Assembly (NCBI GenBank): GCA_013151865.1
Contig: JAADHN010000009.1
Location: 1-50,088, forward strand
Source of the DNA: Kiritimatiellota bacterium
Lineage (GTDB): Bacteria > Verrucomicrobiota > Lentisphaeria > Oligosphaerales > JAADHN01
Direction of reading: 5' to 3'
DNA length: 50,088 nt
Numbering within the stretch: the stretch's first letter is position 1; each line of letters opens with the position of its first letter. This document shows positions 17,262-25,952 of this stretch, in pieces. The notes under the pieces are model-generated. The model searched no databases. It was not told the origin of the DNA and saw nothing but the letters and a program-made list of their open reading frames with translations. The translations under genes were made by a program, and so were the position numbers.

Positions 17262-18674
17262 TCACCTCCGCGAATCGGCCCGTATTGCCGGTTTGGCGGT
17301 CCAACTCTGGCGGCGAATGGCCGCCATAACCTGGCACCCCAGGAAATCCGGCGGGAATACACTCCAGGTGTTTTGGAAGCGATAATCGCGGACTTCGCGC
17401 CGCTTGGCGAACTCCGGTAGTTCGCCGGCCGGCCGCACGGCAATCGTCCTCGAAGGGGCGCCGCCGGTCTGCGAACTCCGCAGCAACCGGCGTACGGCCT
17501 TCATCAGCGCATGAGGGCCAACGGCGGCCGCGCCCACAACAATCTCGGCCGGGACCGCTCCGGTCGTCCGACATTCGGCGTCTGCGGCCAGGCACGCGTC
17601 GAGCACTGCCTGGGAAGGAGCGTCACCGGACGCCGCGGCAACCGGATCGTGCAACGGGCCGAGCAGCCGCTCCACGGCCACCCGGTTCGGCATCCGCCCC
17701 GCGCCTGCGAACTCCACAGCGCTTTTCAGCAACACCCCGAATTCCTCGGCAGGCGACAGCACCGTGCCGCCGGGCAACACGGTGCAAGCCAGCGGCGCGT
17801 CGTCCGGCTTGTCGATAAGTCGGCGGATTTGGACCGGATCGAGCCAGGAGACCGGACCAGGAGCGAACTCACGGTACAGCTTGCGATACGTGGTCGGCTC
17901 GATGTTCGGCAACCGGGCCACATAATCGAGGAACGCGTCGAAATCGCCTTGCAGTTGTGCGATCTCCGCACGGTCCCGGCACGGCGCCGGACGCCACTGG
18001 GTGCGCGGCGGGTTGGCGCCGGCCGTGAAGTTCTGCGGAAACGACGCCGTTACCAACCGGCACGGGTGCGTGTACATTATCAGGTACGTTCCGGCGTGGC
18101 GGTCGCACAGCTCCAAGAAGTCTTCTTTCATTTGCTCGAGACGTTGCGACGGAACGACGGAGAAATAGCGGTCGAACGACGTGTGATAGGTCAGGAACAG
18201 GGCGTTGGCGAACCACAAGGGCTGCCCTGAGGCCCATTCGAACGGGGAATCGGCAAAGACCGGGACATCGAGCCGACGCATGGCTTCGGCAATCTGCGGT
18301 CCCCAACTTGCGCCCGGCTTACACCACGCCGACGGCTGTTGCCCAAAGGTTTCGCGCACGTCGGCAATGCCGCGTCCCTCCTCTTCCAGAGCGCGCCGGA
18401 CGCCGCTTTCCCAATCCAACACGTCCAGGTATTCCGCCCAGGTCGGATGCGCGGAGTGCATGTTGGAGTGGAAGGCGATCTCGTGCCGGCTCATGGCCCG
18501 AATCACGTCTCGGCGTCCCCGGGCCCGAAGAGCGCGGGCCAGTTCCCCCACCACGCAGGCGCAGGCGGTGAACCCATGTCGACTCATCGCTTCGGCCCAC
18601 CATTTCTCGGCGGCGTCCGCACTCGGGGTCTCGTAATCCTCGCTGTCGAATGAGAAAATCAGTCTGGTGCTCAT
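17262..18674 (-). CDS. NodB-like polysaccharide deacetylase-type protein with C-terminal extension
   Basis: 470 residues. The first about 280 look like a NodB-fold deacetylase: FSFDSEDYE at 7-15 supplies Asp10 and Asp13, HSNMHSAHP at 69-77 supplies the His pair, and MYTHPCRLV is a late barrel motif. These enzymes remove acetyl groups from sugars with a metal. The C-terminal 190 residues contain SPAEEFGVLL...GRMPNRVAVERLLGP, a pattern resembling pseudomurein-binding-type repeats; this is tentative. No signal peptide is visible. It is the last gene of a minus-strand run and starts 24 bp after the LamG/FAD gene stop, so it is likely co-transcribed. The substrate is unknown. Confidence 0.72.
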   Translation of the reverse strand: MSTRLIFSFDSEDYETPSADAAEKWWAEAMSRHGFTACACVVGELARALRARGRRDVIRAMSRHEIAFHSNMHSAHPTWAEYLDVLDWESGVRRALEEEGRGIADVRETFGQQPSAWCKPGASWGPQIAEAMRRLDVPVFADSPFEWASGQPLWFANALFLTYHTSFDRYFSVVPSQRLEQMKEDFLELCDRHAGTYLIMYTHPCRLVTASFPQNFTAGANPPRTQWRPAPCRDRAEIAQLQGDFDAFLDYVARLPNIEPTTYRKLYREFAPGPVSWLDPVQIRRLIDKPDDAPLACTVLPGGTVLSPAEEFGVLLKSAVEFAGAGRMPNRVAVERLLGPLHDPVAAASGDAPSQAVLDACLAADAECRTTGAVPAEIVVGAAAVGPHALMKAVRRLLRSSQTGGAPSRTIAVRPAGELPEFAKRREVRDYRFQNTWSVFPPDFLGCQVMAAIRRQSWTAKPAIRADSRR

Positions 18675-18698
18675 CGGCGGGTCGGCCTGTTCGTTCGG

Positions 18699-21600
18699 TC
18701 ACGGTTCGTTGTAAGCGCGAATCTCGAACACCCGTGCAGCGGGGTCCCCGTTGGTTGCCTGAACCGTCAGTCGCAATCCCCCGGTGATTCGGGGGGCGAA
18801 CCGGTGGATTCGGCGCCGCTGGAAGTTTCCTTCGACGGCGACCAGTTCCACCCACTTGCCGTTCGCGTCCCGGTAGGAAAGCGTATAATCCCGCACGCAC
18901 TCCGCCGGCAGCGGCACGGTGTGGAACGGCGCATTCAGGTCGGTATCGAACGTCAGGTACACCGTATTGATTTCGACCGGTCCAGTGAAGTCCAGTTGCA
19001 GCCATTGAGGCAGGGGTTTGGTCGGGTCGGACACCCACATATTGGTGTGCACCCCAACCGGGCGAGCGACGCCGTTCACCACGTTCTCGGGTGCGTAGGA
19101 AGCGGGTGAGGACAGCGGCGGACGGGTGTAAAACGCGTAAAACTGATTCGGCTGCACCTGCCACGCATTGCGGGCCCCGTCCCCGTAAGCACGGCAGCTC
19201 CCCTGTGGAGCCCGGGTCATCAGGCGCCACGAGAGTCCCTCGGTCCGCGGCAGCCAGACCTGGAGGAACGGCGCAGCGACAGCCCGGTCCACGCGGAACT
19301 CGACCCAGACCTCGCTTTCCGGCGGCGCCTCTCCCTCAACGGTCCCGAGTTCGACGCCGGTCGAAAGATTGGCGGGATCGGTCACGCTGCGGAGGTGCAA
19401 CACGAGCCGAACCGGCCTTTTCCGCGCGGAAGCCAGGCGCAGGAAGATGCTCTCGATTCTTTCGACCCCGGACGCGGGAAAGATGACGGATCGGTCCATG
19501 TTGAGCGGGTGTATGGCTTCTCCGCGGACCTGGTCACGCCCGAACAAGTCGAAGCGGGCGGTACTCGAGGCGGAGACCGTGGCTCTTCGGGCGTAATCGT
19601 TCGGATCTTCGTTGCGCAGCCCGGGAATGTACTGATCGTACTTGAGGAGCGTCTGTTGAAGTTCGCCGATGCGTTCCCGACAGAGTTCCCGCGGCGTGAG
19701 CCGATGTTTCACGCACAGAGCCGCCGCGGTCCCGACCGCCTGGCCGAGCGTGGCCAGCGTTCCCTGGACCCGAACGCTGCCCAGGGCAATGTGCGTGACG
19801 CTGACATCGCGCCCGGCAAACAGCAGGTTGTCGATGTTGACCGAGTAGAGGCAACGAAAGGGAATGGTGTAGATGGGGACCCGGGGATTGCAGTCGAACG
19901 GTCCTGCCTTCCCGGAGAGGATGCCACGCGGGTGGTGGACGTCCAGGGGCCAGCCGCCGTAAGAAACTCGGTCCGGAAAGACGCGGGCGGACTGCACGTC
20001 GTTCTGGGTGAGAATGACGTCTCCCATCAATCGCCGCGACTCGCGTTTGGCGTCCATGATGGGCACGTATGCCAGCGTGTAGTCTGCGGCCCGCTTGCGT
20101 TCGGACCACTTGTTTTTCAGATAATCCCAATACCCGAAGGTGATCCGAATGAGTTCGTCCCGGGCTTTCTCGGCCTGCCAGAGATCATCGATGGTGCCGG
20201 GGTGTTCGATCCACCACTCGCCGCTCACCACCGAACGGATGTTGCGCCCGAATGCGTTCCCTGCGGGCAGGTTGTAGGCCCAGGGCGGCGGCGTGTACCG
20301 CACAGGTTGTCCGGTGTTCACGGCCCGAAAGGCCAAAGCGAATTCTCCCATCAGACAGCCGCTCATGGTGATCTTGTCAGACTTTTCGGGCGCCAGGCTC
20401 TCGTTGAACTCACTCCGCGCCTCCCGGCCGAGACGGTACTTGGCTTTCGCGAAGTACCCGACCCAACCGTCGCCTGTGCAGTCGATGAAATACTTGCCCC
20501 GATACCGGGTGATGCGGTTCGTGAGAGTATTGACCGACCGGGCCGCGGCAATCCGGTTCGCCCCGTCCATGTCGACGGCAAAAACGTGCTCGTTCAGGAA
20601 AACCGTCAGGTTCTTTTCGTCCATGGCGATCGTCCGGAACGGCTCGCTCCATCGCGGGTAGGCATACCGGGCTTTGATACGGCCGACCTCCTCGATGATG
20701 CCGCTCTCCCGCGCGTTTGGGTGCCCGCTGGCCGCGCCATTGATGCCCACTCCCAGCTCGATACTCGCATTGCCGCCCAGCACAGGACGATTCTGGATGA
20801 GTGCTGTTTTGGCGCCCATTCGGGCTGCGGCCAACGCGGCCACGGACCCCGCCGCCCCGGCACCCACCACGATGACATCGAATTCGCCGCCGTCGCGGGG
20901 ATCCAGGTTCAGGCCCGTCAAACGACTGCGCTCCCGGCGCACGCCCTCGAGCGTGTCGGGCGGAGAGAACCCGGCGTCGGTGGTTAGAATCAGGGCGTCG
21001 CACCGGCCGTACCCGCCGGTCAGGTCGCGGAGGGCGAGACGGACCGTGCCCTTCGTCAGCTCGAATTCGTCGCCACGCTCCCAGACCCACTTGTCGGTCT
21101 TGGCGGCCCCGAAGGCCCGGGCGCCGCCCCGACCGTCGACAAGGACCGCGAAGGTCCCGGGCGTATACTCCGGGAGCCAATTCCGCGCCCGAACCCACAG
21201 GCGGTAACGACCGGCGGCGGGGAGTTCGAATTCGACGGTTGCGTCTTTCACCGGACGGCCGATCCCGGCGGCGATGAGGTAAGCGGACCCCATCAGGTGC
21301 ACAAACTGTGTGTCCAGGAGCCAACCGCCGTAATCCGTGAAATCTTCAGCGTCGATCCAGACAAAACCGGGCTCGATCATACTCACCTCCCGTTTCGGTT
21401 TGCGGAAACGCGCCGGACTCCGGCCGATTTCGCGCGCGGGTTGCCGGGCGCCGCGGGGACGCGCCAGAGCGCGTCGACCCGCGGCCGCTTCCGCGGCGAT
21501 TTCCGCGGCCGACAGCTCCCGGGCGTAGATGCGAACTTCGTCAATGGCGCCGAGAAAGGGCCATCGTCCCGCGTACGCCCCGATGTAGAGCGGCGTGGCC

Positions 21601-22241
21601 GTCTCGTCGATCATGCCCGAAAACGGCGTTTCGGCAACCTGCACGCCGCCCAGAAAAAGGCGCAGGGCCCGGCCGTCCCAGGTCGCGGCGACATGACGCC
21701 ACCGGTCCGCGCGCCATCCGGTCGAGGGCGCTTCGATCCCAACCGGCTTTCCCTTCTCCCAAACCAGGAAGCCGAGCCGTCCGCCCGCGCCGAAGCGGAG
21801 GGCGAACGCGCCGTCTTTGCGCAGGATCGTGGCATAATCGCTCGGCGGAAACCTGGCGGGGCGCACCCAGGCCTCGACGGACATGGCGTTCCGCGGGATC
21901 AGGTCCGGCCCGTGCAGGATTCGAACATGCATGGTGCGATTGTCGAACCGAATGCCGGCGCCGCGGACCCCCTCCACCAGGAAGGCATGGCTGATCGTTC
22001 CGTCGTTCCCATGCCCGGAAACATCCAGGACTGTGCGCGATTTCACACCGTCGAACGTCCACGCGGCAACCGGCCCACGCACACCCCCTGGTTTCGACTG
22101 CGCAGCAACCGCCGGTCGAGCCGCCAGGCCGAGCCGCACCAGGCCCATGATCGCCAAAGACGCGCCAAGCAAACGCCCGCCTCCCCGCGGCCGGCGGATT
22201 CCGGGGACATCCCGTGCGTTTCTCCTGCTGTCATGCGCCAT
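18699..22241 (-). CDS. exported LamG-FAD-dependent oxidoreductase (fusion)
   Basis: 1180 residues in one frame. A signal peptide (basic RRPRGGGR, hydrophobic 25-40, cleavage near AVAAQ) is followed by a LamG/concanavalin-like domain (55-245: GHGNDGTI, SVEAWVRP, IDEVRIYARELS) and an Arg/Pro linker (255-287). A carbohydrate-binding-like segment (295-425) comes next, then a FAD_oxidored domain with GAGAAG (460-465) and later LLFAGRDVSVTHIALGSVRVQ. The C-terminal region is discoidin-like (about 930-1180). Met288 (21380) is preceded by a near-perfect Shine-Dalgarno, so a shorter 893-residue form may be made, or the LamG part may once have been a separate gene. Neighbours are carbohydrate enzymes; the role is probably sugar oxidation. 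Confidence 0.82.
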   Translation of the reverse strand: MAHDSRRNARDVPGIRRPRGGGRLLGASLAIMGLVRLGLAARPAVAAQSKPGGVRGPVAAWTFDGVKSRTVLDVSGHGNDGTISHAFLVEGVRGAGIRFDNRTMHVRILHGPDLIPRNAMSVEAWVRPARFPPSDYATILRKDGAFALRFGAGGRLGFLVWEKGKPVGIEAPSTGWRADRWRHVAATWDGRALRLFLGGVQVAETPFSGMIDETATPLYIGAYAGRWPFLGAIDEVRIYARELSAAEIAAEAAAGRRALARPRGARQPAREIGRSPARFRKPKREVSMIEPGFVWIDAEDFTDYGGWLLDTQFVHLMGSAYLIAAGIGRPVKDATVEFELPAAGRYRLWVRARNWLPEYTPGTFAVLVDGRGGARAFGAAKTDKWVWERGDEFELTKGTVRLALRDLTGGYGRCDALILTTDAGFSPPDTLEGVRRERSRLTGLNLDPRDGGEFDVIVVGAGAAGSVAALAAARMGAKTALIQNRPVLGGNASIELGVGINGAASGHPNARESGIIEEVGRIKARYAYPRWSEPFRTIAMDEKNLTVFLNEHVFAVDMDGANRIAAARSVNTLTNRITRYRGKYFIDCTGDGWVGYFAKAKYRLGREARSEFNESLAPEKSDKITMSGCLMGEFALAFRAVNTGQPVRYTPPPWAYNLPAGNAFGRNIRSVVSGEWWIEHPGTIDDLWQAEKARDELIRITFGYWDYLKNKWSERKRAADYTLAYVPIMDAKRESRRLMGDVILTQNDVQSARVFPDRVSYGGWPLDVHHPRGILSGKAGPFDCNPRVPIYTIPFRCLYSVNIDNLLFAGRDVSVTHIALGSVRVQGTLATLGQAVGTAAALCVKHRLTPRELCRERIGELQQTLLKYDQYIPGLRNEDPNDYARRATVSASSTARFDLFGRDQVRGEAIHPLNMDRSVIFPASGVERIESIFLRLASARKRPVRLVLHLRSVTDPANLSTGVELGTVEGEAPPESEVWVEFRVDRAVAAPFLQVWLPRTEGLSWRLMTRAPQGSCRAYGDGARNAWQVQPNQFYAFYTRPPLSSPASYAPENVVNGVARPVGVHTNMWVSDPTKPLPQWLQLDFTGPVEINTVYLTFDTDLNAPFHTVPLPAECVRDYTLSYRDANGKWVELVAVEGNFQRRRIHRFAPRITGGLRLTVQATNGDPAARVFEIRAYNEP
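21380..21392 (-). promoter_or_regulatory. strong internal ribosome-binding site
   Basis: On the minus strand GGGAGGTGAGT stands directly before the ATG at 21380, the best anti-16S match seen in the window. It lies inside the LamG/FAD reading frame at codon 288, exactly where the LamG linker ends and the oxidoreductase module begins. Confidence 0.55.
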
Positions 22242-22386
22242 CTTTTTTGCATCCCTTGTTTGGGCTTCAAGACATCCAGAATCGCAAGAACTGTCTCGGA
22301 AACTCCACTTGTTCCGCCGGGAGGTTGCGATCCTTGACGTCGGCCGCGGCTTACTCTGAATGATGCATGCGGCATCTGCTGCGATG

Positions 22387-22530
22387 ACGCGTCGCCCGGT
22401 GAGTGAAGCGCATTGCCGCTCTTCCAACACAGCCGCCGGGAATCGAATTCTGTCGCAGCATCGTCCGCAACCGTTTTCCGTCCAGTGGATATCGACACCA
22501 TACTGTCGGCGTCATGAATGGTTCCGGTTA
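22387..22530 (+). repeat. dispersed intergenic repeat R1, copy C
   Basis: Homologous to copy D (5824-5972), with landmarks ACGCGTCGCCCGG, AATTCTGTCGCAG, CATCGTCCGCAACCGTTTT, GTCCAGTG and TCATGAAT. The 20 bases before it (CATCTGCTGCGATGACGC) match the start of copy B. It fills the gap between two minus-strand genes, and its right end runs into the stop codon of the Gfo/Idh/MocA gene. Confidence 0.7.
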
Positions 22531-23580
22531 GAGTCGCCACCGAACCGCCAGGGCCTTATGCTCCTGCGAACTCCGCACCATGGTTTCGATCAGTTCGTCC
22601 ACATCGTAGCCGGTCCGGCGAGACTGGGCGCCCTGTTCACCCCGTGCGATGTTCTCGCAGAAGAAAGCAATTGCACGGTCGAATGGCGATACGGGCGCGT
22701 ACCGGTACTCCGTCGCCTGCCCGGTCGTGTTGTCGTAGTGAACGAGAAGGGACGCGTTGGTCTCCACCTTGTCCCACTGGGCACTGAAGACTTCGAGCCG
22801 GCCGTTTGTCCCGTTGATCTCGACGCGCTCGTCCCATCCGTCGCGCAGGAACCCGATCCGGCGCAGGGGGTGAGCCAACGCTTCACAGAGCACGATTCCG
22901 TGGTTCGTTTCCAGCAAGGCCGTTGCCTGCAAGTCGTAATCCCGGTCCGCCGGGATGGCGACAGAGGCATACAACCGGCGCGGACGACCGATAAGATACA
23001 GGACCAAGTCCAGGATGTGGCTCCCGCCGCAGGCGAGGATTCCACCCCCGTAACGCCGACGCACCTCGGACATGCCCCCGTCGGGCGTGTGGAAGGGGCC
23101 CGAGTCGGGCGCTTCGCTCCAGAGATCGCCCCAGCACTGATGGGTGCGAATATGCGTCGACACAATGCAACCGAGACGCGGCAGCAACGCTTTTGCCTTC
23201 TCCACGGCCGGGATGAATCGTTTCATATAGGACGTGTAGAAAATCGTTCCGGCCGATTCCGCACGCCGGACAATCTCCGCGGCGTCCTCGGCATTTTCCG
23301 CCAGCGTCTTCTCGCAAATCACCGCTTTGCCCGCGGTGACGGCGGCCATACACATTTCTTTATAGGAGAAGGCAGTGATATCGACCAAATCGACCTCGGG
23401 ATCGGCGAGTATTTCACGGTAGTCGGGCGCGTAAGCCGCGCCGAACCTGTCCGCCCACGGTCGGGCCGCGGTTTCGTCGAGGTCACAAACCCACTTGACC
23501 GTCACCCCGGCTTTCTCGAGTCCGGAAAAATGAAAGCGGGAGATGTTGCCGCAGCCGATGACGCCCGCCGTGATGGCCAT
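22528..23580 (-). CDS. Gfo/Idh/MocA-family oxidoreductase
   Basis: 350 residues. The N-terminal Rossmann fold has GVIGCGNIS (6-14), the acidic strand end VCDLDE (31-36), and the family Glu-Lys pair CEKTLAEN (Glu90, Lys91). The C-terminal half is an alpha/beta dehydrogenase domain with GGGILACGGSHILDL, where the His serves catalysis in relatives. Members oxidise or reduce sugars, inositols or amino sugars with NAD(P). The start at 23580 has AGGAG 10 bases upstream. It is 48 bp from the SGNH hydrolase gene in the same orientation. The exact substrate cannot be read from sequence. Confidence 0.92.
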   Translation of the reverse strand: MAITAGVIGCGNISRFHFSGLEKAGVTVKWVCDLDETAARPWADRFGAAYAPDYREILADPEVDLVDITAFSYKEMCMAAVTAGKAVICEKTLAENAEDAAEIVRRAESAGTIFYTSYMKRFIPAVEKAKALLPRLGCIVSTHIRTHQCWGDLWSEAPDSGPFHTPDGGMSEVRRRYGGGILACGGSHILDLVLYLIGRPRRLYASVAIPADRDYDLQATALLETNHGIVLCEALAHPLRRIGFLRDGWDERVEINGTNGRLEVFSAQWDKVETNASLLVHYDNTTGQATEYRYAPVSPFDRAIAFFCENIARGEQGAQSRRTGYDVDELIETMVRSSQEHKALAVRWRL

Positions 23581-23628
23581 GATGCCGGTTCTCCTGAATC
23601 CAAGGACCATCCAGAAACAATCGCAATG

Positions 23629-24732
23629 TCAAGAAGCCGCCGGCCCGTTCGAGAATACCTGCACGAGCGGCTCGAGGGCCTTGGCCCATAGTCGCGCCAT
23701 GTGCTCCATCCCTTCCGGGTTGGGATGCACAGGATCGTCACCGTACCAACGGGTGCGGTCGACGGCATAGGCCCGGTAAAAGTCCGGCCCGGGTCGCAGA
23801 CCCCGCCGCTCCACAAGGCGGTCGATCTCGGCGCAGTAGGCGGCCAGGATCGGGGCCGCACCCGGGGCGTAGTCGTAACTGGGCTTGGCAACGACGATGC
23901 GCTCGGGACGGGCCGCGTATTCATGCAGAAGTCGCGCAACAATGGCGTTCATGTCTGCCGCAAAAGCGGCGGGGGATCGCTTGGCGCGTCCGTCGTTGAC
24001 TCCGAGATGCACCAACCACACATTCGGCCGGAGCTGCCGCATCCGCCGCTGCCAGTCCCGGTCGTTGCGCATCATCTGCAGGTAAGCCGCAGCGGTGATC
24101 CCTCCCACTCCTTCGTTCGCGACGAAGACAGGGCGGCGCCAGACTCCGGTCAATGCGTCGTTCAACGTCGTCATCCAGCTCTTGAAACAGTTGCTCTCGG
24201 GCATGTGCCGGTGCGCTGTGGGAGCGTGCTGCGGGAAGTTCCGGCCGTCCCGCGACACGGCGGTGGGAGGGAAGTGCTCGGCCCGAAGATTCAGGTCGGC
24301 GCGATGGAAGCCCGTCCCACGGTAGCCCTCGGTGATGCTGTCGCCCAACGCGGCCAGGACTGCACCGACACCGATCGGCTCGACCACCTTGACGCCGAGC
24401 ACGTTCCCGGCTCGGTCGCGTGCTGTAATCTCCGCTGTGTACTCCGCGGGCGCCAAATCCGGAAAGCAGGCAATGGGCTCGACGGGCAAGACGATTTGCT
24501 CGGCCACGACCGTTCCGCCCCGCAACAGTCGCACCAGCGCGTTTGCCTGTCCCGAGCGACCGAAGTCGATGGAAAGACGGATACGGCGAGATGTCTGAAT
24601 GTGCGGGATCGTATACGTGCCCTTGGTGTCGGCGACTGTCAACAGCAACGGACAGCGCGTAACGCGCGGACCGTCCGCCGCGCAAAGCATCGAACCCCGA
24701 CCGGTCTTCCCGAGAGTTGCAGTTTCTTTCAT
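23629..24732 (-). CDS. SGNH/GDSL-family esterase-like hydrolase
   Basis: 367 residues. An N-terminal beta-rich domain (20-120) precedes an SGNH hydrolase core with block I GDSITEG (Ser132), block II Gly in NEGVGG, block III GVND (Asn246) and block V DDPVHPN (Asp333, His336), so the complete Ser-Asp-His triad and oxyanion residues are present. Such enzymes deacetylate glycans or cleave carbohydrate esters. No clear signal peptide is seen. The ATG at 24732 has a run of G residues 4-10 bases upstream. It starts 46 bp after the zinc alcohol dehydrogenase and is likely in the same transcript. Confidence 0.9.
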   Translation of the reverse strand: MKETATLGKTGRGSMLCAADGPRVTRCPLLLTVADTKGTYTIPHIQTSRRIRLSIDFGRSGQANALVRLLRGGTVVAEQIVLPVEPIACFPDLAPAEYTAEITARDRAGNVLGVKVVEPIGVGAVLAALGDSITEGYRGTGFHRADLNLRAEHFPPTAVSRDGRNFPQHAPTAHRHMPESNCFKSWMTTLNDALTGVWRRPVFVANEGVGGITAAAYLQMMRNDRDWQRRMRQLRPNVWLVHLGVNDGRAKRSPAAFAADMNAIVARLLHEYAARPERIVVAKPSYDYAPGAAPILAAYCAEIDRLVERRGLRPGPDFYRAYAVDRTRWYGDDPVHPNPEGMEHMARLWAKALEPLVQVFSNGPAAS

Positions 24733-24778
24733 GGGATCCCCCCGGCGTCGATTACTGTCGCTGTTGTTGTCGTGTCTT

Positions 24779-25780
24779 TCACGGGGTCACCACGACCTTT
24801 ACAGCGTCCGGACTCGAGCGCGCGGTCGCCATGGCCTGCGCCAGCGCGTCCAGCGAAAAGCGGTGCGAAATCAGGGCCGGACCGTCCACGACACGTTCCC
24901 GCAGATACTGCAGCGCCAACGGCGTATAGAGTGCCGGGGACGCAAACGACGCTCGGAGCTGAAGCTTCTTGAAATGGAACGCGTTCGCGTCGAATCGACA
25001 GAATGCGTCCGTGCCGTGCGCGATGCCGATGAAGGCAACAATTCCGCCTTTGCCGGCGACCTCGAATGCCGCGTTGAGGGTCGGCGGCGGCGTGGTCACG
25101 AGCACCCGGTCGATCACGCAACCGAAGTCGATGTCCGCAAGCGGGGTTGTTTCGGGGTGGATCACGTCGTCCGCTCCGAATCGGCGTGCGAGTTCCACCC
25201 GCGCGGTTCGCCTCCGTCTCTGGCTGGCAAAGACGCGCCGGGCGCCCATACGCCGGACCAGCGCGGTGACCATCAGCCCGATGGGGCCCTGCCCCATAAC
25301 GAGGACGTTCGAGTCGAGCCGGATATCCCCGAGCCGGACCAAGTCGATAGCCACCCCGAGGGGCTCGCTGAGACACGCCGCCTCCGGGGCCAAATCTTCG
25401 CAAAGAATGGCCGAGACACCGGGCGCCGTCATCTCGTCGGCGAACCCGAATGAGTCGAGAAAGAAGAAACTTTGGATATCGGTGCACAGTTCCTGGCGTC
25501 CGTTCCGACAGTTTCCGCATTTCCCGCAGGCCGTGGCGGATTCGAGCACCACTCTCTGACCGTTGCGGACATTCGTGACGGCCGAACCGATTTCGACAAT
25601 CGTGCCCGCAATTTCGTGTCCAAAGCCGGTCTCCCGGTCTTCTTGATGAGGGTCCTCCTGCAGGTCGGTGCCGCAGATGCCGCAGGCTGCGACGCGGACA
25701 CGAACCCGGTCCGGCGCGAGCGGAGTGGCGGGTCGCTCGCACCACTGTACATCACGCCCCTTTTTCACTGCGATGCGCAT
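24779..25780 (-). CDS. zinc-dependent alcohol/polyol dehydrogenase
   Basis: 333 residues of the medium-chain dehydrogenase family. Catalytic zinc ligands are Cys36 (GICGTD) and His55-Glu56 (FGHE). The structural zinc lobe is Cys85-x2-Cys88-x2-Cys91-x7-Cys99. The cofactor fold has VLVMGQGPIGLM. It is a little shorter than typical sorbitol dehydrogenases (about 345). It would oxidise a sugar alcohol or secondary alcohol with NAD(P). The start at 25780 has AAGGAG about 9 bases upstream. It sits in a run with Gfo/Idh, SGNH and CBM genes, suggesting sugar catabolism. Confidence 0.92.
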   Translation of the reverse strand: MRIAVKKGRDVQWCERPATPLAPDRVRVRVAACGICGTDLQEDPHQEDRETGFGHEIAGTIVEIGSAVTNVRNGQRVVLESATACGKCGNCRNGRQELCTDIQSFFFLDSFGFADEMTAPGVSAILCEDLAPEAACLSEPLGVAIDLVRLGDIRLDSNVLVMGQGPIGLMVTALVRRMGARRVFASQRRRRTARVELARRFGADDVIHPETTPLADIDFGCVIDRVLVTTPPPTLNAAFEVAGKGGIVAFIGIAHGTDAFCRFDANAFHFKKLQLRASFASPALYTPLALQYLRERVVDGPALISHRFSLDALAQAMATARSSPDAVKVVVTP

Positions 25781-25952
25781 CGCCCTTTTCTCCTTCCACA
25801 ATGTGATGCACCACGGAAAGACGCCTCGCGAAAGCCGAAGAACAAAAGCAGAACCATGGCACGGACTCGATCCGGAACAATCCCGCCGCCGAGGATTCCG
25901 CCGTTTCTTCCGGGACGGGGACGGGACGCCGGGCGTCTCGGCAGGCCAGGGA

